Notes: generated by a model not told the origin, from the letters alone. Counted from the first letter of the stretch, positions 46,800 through 58,659 are shown. The stretch: 64,000 nucleotides of DNA from Physella acuta (GCF_028476545.1 NW_026731610.1:2196001-2260000); one strand, 5' to 3'. Translations and numbers: made by a program.

Positions 46800-49788
46800 T
46801 GTGGTGATGTGATGTGTATGAAAGGTGAATACGTGGAACGGGTCACTGCGTGTGTGTATGTATCATTTAGTGAGGTGCGAGGCCGGGTGTGTTGACGTGT
46901 ATGTTGTTGTACGGGGTGAACGAGGGTACAAGGGAAGCGACTGGTCGGGTGACAGTGGCTGTGTTGTGAGCGAGAGAAAGGTGGTGTGGAGGGATGAATG
47001 CGGACGACAGTTGAAGGTTGAGTGTCAAAGCAAGGAGGTGTATTTTGTGACCGGAGGACGGGAGATGGTGAAATAAAGAATTCTATAATAGTATCGTGTT
47101 GTGCTTTCTTTGGGATTCCTGACACCCTCACATATTTGGTGGAGCTGCGGCACCCAAAACTGGGTAATAGACGTGTATCTGCTGTCGTACCAACAGACCT
47201 CCTGTAAGTGGCACTTTTTGAATTTGTGAATTAGATAAATTATCTAACAGAAACATGGAGGGACCTGTTAGTTTGCCAGAGATGTATAGCCTGGGTAGAA
47301 GCAACGGATACGAGGGAGAGAAGTTGGACGAGTGGGTGGAGAAAAGACTGAATGAGAATGAAGAAAGGAGGGACAGATGGTGCAGAAGGGAAAGAGAAAG
47401 AATGAAGATGGAACAAGAAAAGATGGAGACAGAAGCAAGGATAGAGAACGAAAAAATGAAGATAGAACTCGAAAGGATGAAGCAGGAGCAGGAATTCGAA
47501 CTGGCACGAATAAAGCATGAAAGTATGAAAGACATACCACACATAGACGGGAGCCATCAAAATATCCTATCAAAGTTGCCGAAATTTCATGAAGATTTGG
47601 AAAACATAGATGCGTATATCAGGAGATTCGAGACAGTGGCGAGGACGACAAGCTTGAGCGATACGCAGTGGGGAACTCAACTCCTTGTCTTAATAGGAGG
47701 GAAGGCATTGGATGCATGTCAGGGCCTGAGTGAGGGTGACATGAAGGACTACAGAATATTAAAGGAAACCCTCCTTGAGTTCTTCTTACATAATGAAGAC
47801 TCGTATAGGAAAAAATTCCACAACAGACTACCATCCAAAGCTGAGGACTTCAAAAACTACGTGCTGGATCTAAAAACCACGTTTATGAAGTGGCTAGAAA
47901 CGGCTAGAGTGGAGATGAACGTGGAGAGTATAATTGAATTCATCTTGATTGATAAAATATCAAATTCAGTAGATAAGCAGTTACTAAGTTACATACAGGA
48001 AAGAAAGCCCACCACTCTGAAAGACCTTACTGAACACTGCCAAAAGTACATAATTGCACACCCGGATAGACCATTATCTAATAATGAATCAGAATATGAG
48101 TCAATCCTCTATGCGAAGGCGACAGGCGGTACAGCGGAGTACGTTGGCCTAGAGGCAGGAAACCACAGAGATGACAATCGACGGCCAAGGAGATATGGAA
48201 CACAAACCAACGGCACAAGATACGTTGGGAGGTGTTTTAACTGCCAACAACAGGGTCACATGATTAGGAACTGTCCACATAGACATTCAAACGCTGGGGT
48301 CAATAACCAGGCTGCGGGTCAGGAATACCCCAGGGACTCAAACACTCCTGCGACACGCGGGTATTACAGCCAACAACGTAGACCGGGGCAGGACGGAAAT
48401 CATAACAATGATTACAACAACCACAACAGTAGCCCAGATAATGAGGGAAAAGAACAAGCACCGTTACTACAGATCACACCGAAAATACCAACACTAATGG
48501 TGAATGTGGGAGCTCATACGGTAGAGGCGGTTAGAGACACGGGTTGCTCTACTATTGCTGTAAAAAGTAGCTACGTCGAACAGCACCAATACACGGGTGA
48601 ATGGAAAATGGTAGAGGTGTTTGGTGGCACGGTCATACGCCTACCGATAGCACTGATAAACATTAAATCACCGTATGTGACGGGACAAGTACGAGCCTTA
48701 GTATTCGAACGGGGATCATTCGACGTAATCATCGGGAATGATATCGAGAGAGAGACCATACCACAAAACTATCATTCTAATGCAGCGGTAAGGTGATATT
48801 TGATCTGGTCACAGTCTGGGACGGAGCACACAACAAGACGGCGGTGAGACAACACACGTGTAAGACATTTGTTATACAATATACAGTATGTAGCATGGCG
48901 TCTTTCGACAAGTTGTACCGAAGGAGAGGAAAATAGACGTCGTATCCAAAGTTTAAAACAAGTACCGGTATCCTTTTTGTTAAGGTTTTTTGTCGTATGT
49001 ATGTATATTGTTAATTGTTATATACGAGAAATGTAAATGATGATATTCTTACAGAGACTGAAGGTGGATTGTACCCAACAAAAGTATGCTACTGGTGGTG
49101 CCGAGTCAACGATCGGTTGTCGTTTGTGTGTGATTTTTAAACCTATTTCAAATGTTCTATACAGGGTTACTATGTAGCTATTTTCTGAAATGTAATATGT
49201 ACATGATGCCATGTTTTTGTACTAGATGTATTTTACAGAGTACAAGTCTGACATGGTGCGTCTATTCTGTGTACTACAGACTTACGGAAAGTCTTTGGAG
49301 GGACCACTTAACAGTCCCATTGAAACTGTTAACATCGTAGTTATGTATATATACATAATGTGTGGAGTTATTGGTTTTCTTTTTTTTTTTTTTTTGTTGT
49401 TTGTTGTTTTTTTTGATAATTCCGCTGATTGCATCAGCTAGGGACAGATGGAGGGTATGTGGTGATGTGATGTGTATGAAAGGTGAATACGTGGAACGGC
49501 TCTGCGTGTGTGTATGTATCATGTAGTGAGGTGCGAGGCCGTGTGTGTTGACGTGTATGTTGTTGTACGGGGTGAACGAGGGTACAAGGGAAGCGACTGG
49601 TCGGGTGACAGTGGCTGTGTTGTGAGCGAGAGAAAGGTGGTGTGGAGGGATGAATGCGGACGACAGTTGAAGGTTGAGTGTCAAAGCAAGGAGGTGTATT
49701 TTGTGACCGGAGGACGGGAGATGGTGAAATAAAGAATTCTATAATAGTATCGTGTTGTGCTTTCTTTGGGATTCCTGACACCCTCACA
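46800..49788 (+). mobile_element. Ty3/Gypsy-like LTR element (short, gag-protease)
   Basis: Fossil of 2989 bp. LTRs 46800-47132 (333 bp) and 49458-49788 (331 bp), beginning TG and ending CA, are nearly identical, with only a handful of differences, so the insertion is young and later than the unit duplication. The 5-bp target duplication CTCAT is at 46795-46799 and 49789-49793; the empty site is intact in units 1-3. Between the LTRs only a gag-protease reading frame is recognised; I see no reverse transcriptase or integrase, so it looks like a shortened, non-autonomous copy. A purine-rich stretch precedes the 3' LTR. Confidence 0.9.
47255..48796 (+). CDS. Gag-protease-like ORF of the LTR element
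   Basis: Element gene, not a host gene. 513 codons: a charged coiled-coil N-terminus (about residues 25-90), a capsid/SCAN-like region (about 105-270), a CCHC zinc knuckle (CFNCQQQGHMIRNCP, about 327-341), a Q/N-rich linker, and a retropepsin-like domain with DTG (in VRDTGCSTIAV, about 425-435) and IIGND near the end. Its small size fits a gag-pro module of Ty3/Gypsy type. Flanking LTRs give the context. Confidence 0.85.
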   Translation: MEGPVSLPEMYSLGRSNGYEGEKLDEWVEKRLNENEERRDRWCRRERERMKMEQEKMETEARIENEKMKIELERMKQEQEFELARIKHESMKDIPHIDGSHQNILSKLPKFHEDLENIDAYIRRFETVARTTSLSDTQWGTQLLVLIGGKALDACQGLSEGDMKDYRILKETLLEFFLHNEDSYRKKFHNRLPSKAEDFKNYVLDLKTTFMKWLETARVEMNVESIIEFILIDKISNSVDKQLLSYIQERKPTTLKDLTEHCQKYIIAHPDRPLSNNESEYESILYAKATGGTAEYVGLEAGNHRDDNRRPRRYGTQTNGTRYVGRCFNCQQQGHMIRNCPHRHSNAGVNNQAAGQEYPRDSNTPATRGYYSQQRRPGQDGNHNNDYNNHNSSPDNEGKEQAPLLQITPKIPTLMVNVGAHTVEAVRDTGCSTIAVKSSYVEQHQYTGEWKMVEVFGGTVIRLPIALINIKSPYVTGQVRALVFERGSFDVIIGNDIERETIPQNYHSNAAVR

Positions 49789-49793
49789 CTCAT

Positions 49794-50975
49794 CACCTTT
49801 GTTTTTTTCCAGTTGATCTTCATGCCTGTCTTAAGTACCTGTTCACTCAGTTTGCTTAGCGTGGACTGACATTTTTTGTCGATGTTAGAGAAGGCTGATG
49901 TCGTCCGCAAAATCTAAACCCGTCAGTTGTTTAGTGAGGATTTACTGAATTCCAGTTTTTTTTTGTTTGAGCTTGATCCAGTTATTTACTGTTGTTAACA
50001 CACGGACACGTCTTGTGTGTGAACACACGGACACGCCTTGTGAACACACGGACACGCCTTGTGAACACACGAACACTCCTCTTGAACACACAGACACGCC
50101 TTGTGAACACACGGACACGCCTTGTGAACACACGGACACGCCTTATAAATACACGGACACGCCTTGTGAACACACGGACACGCCTTATAAATACACGGAC
50201 ATGCTTTGTGAAAACACGGACACGCGTTTACGGGTGATCCGATGCGTAGCTCAACATATAAGACAAACAACCACAAACGGGTTACAAAACACAAGATTCA
50301 ATAAAACAAAGGCTCGTCAACACTAAAATAATTTAGTGATATTTGAACTATCTACAACTAACACAGTCTATTCTAAACACAAAATAGGCCTACACACGCT
50401 GGTACAAAAACTAGGACACAGTGGCTAGTACAGACCTAAACTATACTAACCTTGGGTGAGATCTGAACGAAACTGAGGCAATCACACACATTTTCACACA
50501 CCTTATATACCCTTACATAAACGAGTACAAAACACACTGCTATCACTCACAATACGAGGACTGAACAAGGACGAACGGAACAGGGTACCAAGTACAAACA
50601 ACATTCACCCCCATTCACCCCCTTCACTGTCAAAAAGAGCATTGACGAAAGCATTCAGTCTTGCCGTACTCAGATGTTCTCTATAATAGGGTTAGTCGAC
50701 TTGATGTGGATGATCTGGCAGTTGGAGTCTACATCGAGCTGTTGGATGAAGTTGATACATTTTGGAGGGATCCCATAGTGATTTATCAACTTCCAAATGA
50801 CACCTCAGTCCACACTTTGAAATGTCTTCCCAAAACTGAATAAGGTCATATTGAGATGTGATTTCCGCTCGATGGACTTGAATAAGTACGCGCATAGTGG
50901 CTATGTTGTCAGTACATGACAGGTGTAGTCGAAAACCTGCCTGCTCTGGTTTTAATTTCTTATCCAATGCCTCAT
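49794..50975 (-). pseudogene. LINE RT relic (minus), unit 4, part right of LTR element
   Basis: Contains CQSTLSKLSEQVLKTGMKIN (about 49870-49810), the FADD-block region near 49905, VNNWIKLKQKKTGIQ (about 49990-49950) and LKPEQAGFRLHLSCTDNIAT (about 50955-50895). Interrupted by the 21-bp minisatellite region as in the other units. Confidence 0.8.
49995..50230. repeat. 21-bp minisatellite in LINE relic, unit 4
   Basis: About 11 copies, with an altered start containing TTGTGTGTG and two CCTTATAAATACACGGACAC variants. Confidence 0.9.
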
Positions 50976-51029
50976 TCAGCGAGCTAAAAGAATTTCTTCC
51001 TTGTTGATTCTAGCCTCAACGTCCATTCA

Positions 51030-51270
51030 ATTTTTATAATCTCAACACCGCCCAATTTATTAACTCTTTATTAACACCACAATTTTTTTTTTGTGTAAAC
51101 ATCAACACAACGAATTAATATAATCTCAATACCACCTAATTTTTATAATCTCAACACCGCCCAGTTGATTAACTCTTTATTAACACCACCATTTTGTTTG
51201 TAAACATCAACACAACGAATTAATATAATCTCAATACCACCTAATTTTTATAATCTCAACTCCATTTAGA
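51030..51270. repeat. ~107-bp tandem repeat, unit 4
   Basis: About two copies; the third, diverged copy of units 1-3 is absent. Confidence 0.85.
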
Positions 51271-51910
51271 TTTCTACTTCCTGTTTGGGTGTTAACTATG
51301 GCGTTTCCTTGTAAATTCTATGGGATACACATAAACTGTTGAATTTCTAAAAATACTTGGGTTTTTATAGGTTAACACATTACAGAACGTAAGTAAGATC
51401 CCGTCACTCTCCTGGGTATAATTTAAAGTTAACGATATAGATTATATCAATATGTATGTTCCAGAATAGTTCTAGAATCTCGATCTAAATCTATTTCTAG
51501 ATTTATCATAGAGGCCACTAAGTTGACGAGATTCCTTCTGTTAATTCTATTATATAGTTCGCATGGATATAATTCGCTTTTTAAAAATATATTTTTACTT
51601 CATGGGGCCATAAAAATAAAAACAAATCTTAAGCTTACAATACTTTAGAATTTTAATATTTTTAGAATCAATGTTATAAAAGTTGCAAATGCTGAGAAAT
51701 TGAAAATATTTTTTTTGAATTTAAGGCTACTTTTCTATTTATTTTTAATTCATTCATCCGGATGTTTCACTTTCGTAAGACAAACATTGATTGGCTGAAC
51801 ATGAACTCCGTGATCGATAGTTATTTGTTTACAAAACTTTGCAGATAAAGTTTTTAAATAACGTAATGCTATTTTAAACCACATGACTTAGTACTGCAAT
51901 TTCGTTTACA

Positions 51911-52320
51911 TTGTGTATAATAAAATTTATGCTAGCCTATCGAATGTCATTGTTTATGTCGCATTTTCCACGTGAAAACCAAATTGCTTTTGCCTTTTTA
52001 CTTTCTCATACACGAAGTATAGAGAAAGTATTGCTTGGTACTTTGACAAAATTTAACAAAATGAAACTTCACCCCGATAAAACCAAGTCAATGATTATTA
52101 CGACTCATCAGAAACACCTTCGTCTTCCATCTACCTCATTACGCATACTATTGACAATACAAACATTGAACAGGTAAACAGTTACAAATGCCTAGGATTG
52201 ATTATAGATCACAACCTCACTTGGTGCGATCATATTCATCTTCTATGAATGTCCTTATTAAAGACAAATTTTCAACTAGCAAGGATAAAGAACCTTCTGG
52301 ACTATAGGAGCAGGCTGGTT
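51911..52320 (+). pseudogene. LINE RT C-terminal fragment (plus), unit 4
   Basis: Same fragment as in unit 1, nearly identical. Confidence 0.8.
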
Positions 52321-52324
52321 TTTT

Positions 52325-52478
52325 ACTTTCTCGTATATACGAAGTATAGAGAAAGTATTGTAATCGTGCAAAAAAAAAAATCGAGATTTTTACAAATCTC
52401 GACGTTTTACACCTCACTGATACGGAAAAACATAATTTTGCAATCTTGTCCGTATGTCTCTGTGTGTGTGTGTGTGTG

Positions 52479-52519
<41 letters not shown>

Positions 52520-52895
52520 GCACGATACCTTGAATACCGTTACAGCAAGGTTAATGAACTTTTGTATATAAGTATTATATCAAATTTGTAGATCTGTATC
52601 AACTTTTCAGCGAATTCCGATAACCGGAAGTGGAACTTTTTCTACTTTCAATTTCTCGAAAGCCGCTAACTTGAGTACTATTTCAGATAGATGAATGAAA
52701 TTTTACGTATAAGTAAACGATCTAATTCTCTGCCTTCTTTCAATTTTGAACAATTTCCGTTGACCGTAAGTAGTAATTTACTCTATTTTTGATTTCTCAA
52801 AAAACGCATGTGAATTTATAAAGTACTAATATTCCGCACTATTCTACACATTTAGTTTGGCGTTCACGTGGTGCGCGATTCTTTTTACGAGATTA
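52325..52895. repeat. Dispersed repeat with palindromic head and (TG)n, unit 4
   Basis: Same element; (TG)n at about 52459-52519. Confidence 0.55.
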
Positions 52896-53283
52896 TATTC
52901 TATTTTTAAAAGTTTAAGTAATTAAAAATGGATTTAAAATATTGTTTATATACCGAGTTGCCATCCCCAGTAGTGTTACATAAGAACATTCGAGAAAGTT
53001 TAGGGGAGATCACTCCCGATTTAGTGTTATTATTGCTTGTTTTTCTCTATAGTCTATAGGTTCAGTCCCCAAGCTCTGATCGGGAAAATACACTACGATC
53101 TGGAAATGGGGAAGACCCATTTTTTTTTTTAATTTCCCGCGCATCTTAGACACAGCCAGTCCCGCTCTAAGTAGCCTACACTCACACGCACACGTACACA
53201 TGAACGATGCTAATTAAAAAAAAATTGTCAGCAAACTTTTCACAACTCTGCTTTACAGCAAGTCACCCATCAGAGTCGGAAGA

Positions 53284-56200
53284 ATGCTGTTCATTGCCTG
53301 GATTCTGAGTTCAATGTTTATTCATGCAGGTAAATTAAAATCCTACCCAATATAGTCTTTTTAAAACATATAGTATGACTATCTTGATTTTTTTTTACAA
53401 ACATAGCAAAAGTAAATTACTTATAGCTATAAGAATAAGGAATGACCTCAATATTCTTAGATATTTTTTATTACACCAGTATAGTAATGCCTCTATTTAG
53501 GAATTTGATCCGCTCTAAGATTACTGTTTCTCCCAGACTTTTTTTCTCTGGGGAGGCGCTTGGTATTTTCAGGGGGGGGGGGGACTAAATTTTGGGGGGG
53601 GGGGGAGGGGGAGCGGACACTGGTAAAAATATGTTTTTATATAAATTCCATTTCGTTCTGGGGGAGGGTCGTAGACTTTCATGGTGAGACGGGGAGAGAA
53701 GCCTCGAAGAAACTCTCCAAGATGGGACAATATGATACATTAGGTTTTCCCGGCTCCAGAAGGTTATAGAAATTCACAATTTAATTTGTCCAAAAAAAAA
53801 AATTTATATTTTTGCTCGAGTACACTGCATACTATATAATCGGTAACGATATAGTAGGGGGGGGGGGGTAAAACGGTGAAAATTGATGATCTGTTGTAAA
53901 ACGGTGAAAATTGATGATTTGTTGTAAAACGGTGAAAATTGATGATTTGCTTTTTTCTACGACTACAATCGTCAACGTCATTTCCCGCTCGTGGCCAAGA
54001 AACACGGGGCAGATGAAGTAGAGTTCAGCTGCTTCAGAGACCTTGGTATGTGAAGGGATAATGTGATAGGCACTATACCCAGCCGTTTTTGCTAGGTACC
54101 CATCAAAGCAGGGTGGACTTAGTTTCCTTCATTTGAATTCGAACGTCTCTAGATGTCTATCTGTCTACCGCTAGGTCATGCTGTCTACCCATTACAGTAC
54201 TTTCTCTATACTCTGTACACGACAAATTACAAACAAAAATGTGCATAGCTCAAATTTGTTTTTCCATAATTATAAACACAATGTGTATACATTAATTGCC
54301 ACATATCTCTCCAGAGGCGTAGCGACCGCTCCCGGCGCCCGGGGACAAACTTTCAATTTGGCGCCCCACCCCCATATAAAACAGCAGCTAAAATGGGCTT
54401 ATTTTGGCGCCCCCGAAGACATGTAACCCCCTCCCCACCCCACCCCCCACCCCCCCGTTGCTACGCCTCTGTATCTCTCACACTATGTGCATAATTAACA
54501 TCGTATGGATGCTGTTTTTCTTTTTGTGATTTGTCGTTTTAATTGTATTTTTTTTAATATCTACATTTTAATTCAAGAAAGCAGGGGCAATGTGAACTCG
54601 CTTGAATTCCAACGAGATCATGGAATTATTGCCACGTTAGATGGGTACCTACCCCGCTGTACAGGGTGTGTGGTGTGGGGGAGGGACCCACTCATTATCT
54701 ATGGACGTATGCATATACCACAGGACACGTTGTACGTATTGGATGAGGCAGTCTTTTTTGCCTTGGCTTGCGCGCTTGATTTAGATTCTTCCTACAAAAA
54801 TTATGACTGCACAAACTATTCCGACCATCATTCCTTCACCCCGGTTAGTATTCTGCTTTTAAAAGTTTTTTTTTTCAATAGATTTTGGTTAAAATACATA
54901 AGATGTTAAAATTTATTCTATTATCGAACAACTCAGAAAAAAATATCTCGTTAGTACACCGTCCCTGAGTCCAAACAGCTCTGATAGGTACCTAACTCAC
55001 ATTAGGGAAAGTAAAGGCGACTGGGCATAGTGCTGACCACACTATCTCTTCATATGCCGAGGTCACAGAAACAGGTGAACTCTTCTTCCCTTGCCCCATA
55101 GACCGTCAGGTTTGGAAGGGGAACTACGTACTTTTATCTCTAGTAGTTTACAGGAGTACAAGTATTAAAACTCTAGCACCTCATTGTCTACTTAGACAAT
55201 CTTCAATCCATGACTGCTGTAGTACACGACAATAATTGTCTATTGTGACAATCTTCAATCCACGACTTCTGTGGTACACGGCAATCATTGTCTACTGTGA
55301 AAATCTTCAATCCACGACTTCTGTGGTACACGGCAATCATTATCTTCTTAGACAATCTTCAATCCATGACTTCTGTGTAACACGGCAATCATTGTCTTCT
55401 GTGACAATCTTCAATCAATGACTTCTGTACTACACGGCAATCATTGTCTACTGTGACAATCTTCAATCAATGACTTCTGTAGTACACGACAATCATTGTC
55501 TACTTAGACAATCTTCAATCATTGTCTCATGTGACAGTGTTTATTCCTTTTCTACTGTTACAATCTTCAACCATTGTCTTGTTTTACAATCTTCAATCAT
55601 TGTCTTCTTTTACATTCTTCAATCATAATCTACTTATACAATCTTCAATCATTGTCTACTGTTACTGTCGTCAGTCCTTGCCTACGGTTATAATCTTCAA
55701 TCATTGTCTACTGTTACACATTTCAATCCTAGTCTACTTTTACAATCTGTTTCTACTGTTACCATCTTCAATCTTTGTTTACTGTTACAATCTTCCCACA
55801 TAAGCACATTGACTTACGAATATGTTTTTCTCTTCAGATTTGCATGTTTAATTATCGAATGTTCCCGCCAAATAGCTGCCAAAAATGGGAAGGTAATCCG
55901 AGGTACCAAGATGGCTGCTACTGCGACGACGGAGAACCCAAACTTTGGTATTCGTATATACCCGCAAGGCTGTTTAGAAAGACCACGATGACAATACGCT
56001 TTATTTACGATGGACGAACTTTCAAACAGCAAAGACGGTTCCCATACAGAGCTAATGATACGCTGTTCGTCAAGGACCTAATTGGTAAACTAACTCATTA
56101 TGTCATAGTAATCATAGTATATTATATAGTATATCGTATATCTATTATATAGTGTGTCGTAGTCATAGTATATCATGGTAATCTGGGGAACAAAATATAG

Positions 56201-57468
56201 ATATCAATCAATTTGCTTTGACATGCATTTATTTAAGGGTTAAGATGATGAAAATGATAACTATAGCAATAAAGAGTCGGCCTCTGTATTGTATATTAAA
56301 TATGTTTGGAATTCCCAACGTTCTACATACAAAAAAAACCATGCCTGCTTAATATTTTAACTGATAGGTTACTAAGCAGAGTTTCTTCCACGCATCTCTT
56401 CTACCCCCCTCCCCCCCTCCACGAACGAGATGGAATTGATATAGTAAACATACACTTTTACTAATGTCCGCCCCCCCCCTCTCCCCGAAAAATGTTGACC
56501 GCCCCCCCCCCTCCCAAATCCCGAAGAAAAAAGTCTGGAAGAAACACTATTACTAAGAGACAATATTTAAAAAACAAAAACACGTTGTGGTGTCTAGGAT
56601 ATAGTGTGCAGAAAAAGCGCCCCAATGTTTAAGATCTAAGAAATGTAGTACCGATTTTGTTTACATTTAAATGACAACAGTTCTAGCCGGCCGGAAATAG
56701 CACATGTGTTCGCTTGTAAAGGCTGATAGCACACGCTGATAAACTGTGTTGATATTTTCAGACCGCGGCCACATAACTCGACCCAATCACAAGTCTACTA
56801 ACAGATCCGCACGCAGGCTGACAAGTAAGCTGTCCAATTTGATACCACTAAGGTTCTCCTGCATAACCAAACGTTGATTTCTTATTTTTATTATACAAAA
56901 AATTAGGGCTGGATAGTATTCTTCTTCTCTTCTTCGTTCTTAATTGTAGGGGGGATTCCCCTCAACACAATTAAGTATTCGTGTCAACTGGTTATGCGCC
57001 ATCCGTTGACTCCGATTTCAGCCTGCTTTTCGTTTTGGATTTGCTTCCATAGCCTTTGTCCAACCAAGAACAACCTAAAGTTGACTCTCCTAGAAGAGTG
57101 GCTGTCCCCAGCTAAAGAGCCTTATCTGCCCGAGGATTCGAACTTGAGACTTTTCGGTTTAGCAGCCATGAGCTTCACCGTCTCGACCATGCTGGATTGT
57201 AAATGTGTAGATCTTGTCACAACCTTAATTGTATAAGGGCAGATCTTGTCACAACCTGAGTTATATAAGCGTAGATTGTGTCACAACCCGGATTGTATAA
57301 GCGTAGATATTGTCACTACATGGTTGGTTCAATGTAATTTGTCACAACTGCCGTTTTTTTCATCGTTAATTCAAAATATTAACATAATTGTATTTCACCA
57401 CAGATCTTCTGCTAGAGTTGAGCACAGTGGTTCTGGCCTTTGGCACCGTGGCTTTCTTCATGTCTTAG
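53284..57468 (+). CDS. Secreted 8-Cys protein, copy 4 (type B), five exons
   Basis: Exons 53284-53329, 54578-54843, 55838-56084, 56762-56824, 57404-57468; same lengths and phases, 228 residues. Exons 1-3 match copy 2 except H88Y and D100H. Exon 4 is identical. Exon 5 differs from the other copies at several bases. In the hydrophobic-tail frame these are partly silent (CTG to CTA, GGT to GGC) and otherwise mild (S to T, S to F, T to S); in the competing CPVGC frame the same bases are mostly radical (G to R, L to H, Y to H, G to D). This supports the hydrophobic tail as the true end. Confidence 0.75.
53522..53714 (+). mobile_element. hAT-like MITE in intron 1, unit 4
   Basis: Same insertion as 4783-4969, with longer G-runs. 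Right target repeat has one change (CTCCAAGAT). Confidence 0.7.
53856..53955. repeat. Poly-G and 28-bp VNTR, about three copies
   Basis: Shorter G-run and about three copies of the 28-bp unit. Confidence 0.85.
54312..54471. mobile_element. Complete CAGAGGCG hAT-like MITE in intron 1, unit 4
   Basis: 160 bp, same insertion as 22703-22866, with TATCTCTC target duplications (54304-54311 and 54472-54479). Confidence 0.85.
55185..55800. repeat. 52/26-bp minisatellite in intron 2, unit 4
   Basis: Fewest 52-bp copies of the four units, then the 26-bp repeats as elsewhere. No G-rich insert. Confidence 0.85.
56377..56549 (-). mobile_element. hAT-like MITE in intron 3, unit 4
   Basis: Same insertion as 7628-7802; TTACTAAG at 56369-56376 and 56550-56557; the C-rich interior is more diverged. 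Confidence 0.75.
56922..57197 (-). mobile_element. Complete tRNA-derived SINE (antisense)
   Basis: On the minus strand: a tRNA-like head with an A-box-like TGGTCGAGACGGTG and a B box GTTCGAATCC (plus-strand GGATTCGAAC near 57134), a unique body (about 57115-56960), and a (GAAGAA)-type tail at the left end. This is the only full copy; units 1-3 lost the ~100 bp around the B box. Confidence 0.8.
57193..57320. repeat. 32-bp tandem repeat in intron 4, unit 4
   Basis: About four copies, diverged relative to units 1-3. Confidence 0.8.
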
Positions 57469-57685
57469 ACTCCGATCCTACTGACCGATGTCCAGTTGGG
57501 TGTGACCGATTAAATATCTGAACTAGACAACTCCATGGCATCATAAGATAGAATGACTAAAAGCACATGTTTAATGTTAGATAATGTTTATAATTATTTT
57601 TTAATTATTTTATCAGTAAAATTAAGTTTTTCCCAAACATTATGTCCATTTCTTCAACTCCAAACACAATCTTGGTTAATAGCAT

Positions 57686-57691
57686 AATAAA
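57686..57691 (+). terminator. Poly(A) signal AATAAA, gene copy 4
   Basis: Conserved AATAAA about 220 bp after the predicted stop. Confidence 0.55.
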
Positions 57692-58270
57692 ACACATTTT
57701 TTTATTATATATATTTTTTTCTCAGTGATAATGATGTCTTGATGAGCAACTTAAAGGTTTTTAAATATGTAATTACTTATATAATTATCTTTAAAGTTAA
57801 GCTAAAACAAAAGATTACTTTAATCTTCAACAAACAAATCTTGATAAGCAAATTCCATGCATGTTGTTTTTAAAGATATAATGACTTATATAATTCTTGT
57901 TAAACTTAAACTAACACAGATGGTTTAAGTAATTTTGACACAGTTATAGGTATTAAAGATAAAAATTACTTTTATAATTATGTTTAAAGTTAAGTTTACT
58001 TACATGATTTCTTTAATCTTCAACAAACTTATATAGTTTCGTTAAGTTGAAATAATTTTAACTATTTTCTCTAAGTTTGTTACACTACATGTTTTCGTAA
58101 GTTAGATTAAATTAATTTTTTACATGTTCAACTTACAAACGCCGAAGCTCATTATTTTACGTAAGAATTTACTTCAATACCTGTTGACACATACGGGTTT
58201 AAAAATAGTTATTTGTAAAATAATTGAGCAAGATTTTAATTACAATGATTAAAAAAACGTTTTATTCTTA
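57692..58270. other. AT-rich spacer, end of homology to the units
   Basis: Homologous to 8935-9317 except for about 180 bp extra between two ACTTTAATCTTCAACAAAC copies (near 57815 and 58010). The last recognisable unit sequence is near 58260-58300, where a few degenerate TTATTATCTGTTATTAC bases stand in place of the 14-bp array. Confidence 0.6.
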
Positions 58271-58324
58271 ATTGTGCTTCTTATTATCTGTTATTACTTT
58301 CTATGTTTTCTATGAGTTTTACGA

Positions 58325-58545
58325 AGTTTGGTCCTGGGGTTTGTCATTGAGAGTTTTGTCCAGGAGACTTTTATCTAGGTGTGTTTTGTCCAGGAGGGTT
58401 TTGTCGAAGTGGGGTTTGTGTAGGATGGGTTTGTCAAGTAGGGTTTTGTCCAGGAGGGTTTTTTTCAAGTAGACATTTACCTACGAGGGTTTGTCCAGGA
58501 AAGTTTTGTACTAGAGGGTTTTTTTTCGAGGAGGTTTTGAATGAA
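58325..58545. repeat. GTCCAGGAGGGTTTT minisatellite
   Basis: About ten degenerate copies of a 15-20 bp G/T-rich motif (GGTTTTGTCCAGGAGGGTTT). Similar to the G-rich insert in intron 2 of units 1 and 3. Confidence 0.8.
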
Positions 58546-58659
58546 AACCTTCAGACTATACGACCCAGAGCTGAAAATGGGTTCAACATGTTTTTTGTAG
58601 CTAATGGTTTATCTTGTGGTCAGCACCAAATCAAACAATGTCATTCTTCAATTCGAGTT

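Larger units (their letters stand above)
46241..58270. repeat. Tandem duplication unit 4 (type B, right edge of array)
   Basis: Fourth unit. It carries an LTR element in the LINE relic, a longer and less deleted LINE sequence, the complete SINE, and about 180 bp extra near 57.85 kb; it lacks the 14-bp array. It resembles unit 2 closely up to intron 3 (~56.1 kb) and diverges more from all units after that. Confidence 0.85.

Noticed and set aside
57246-57521. ORF running from intron 4 through exon 5 (CPVGC frame) as a separate gene
   Set aside because: Begins in the 32-bp repeat, crosses the exon 5 acceptor, and the frame disagrees with splice phase; kept only as an alternative reading of exon 5.
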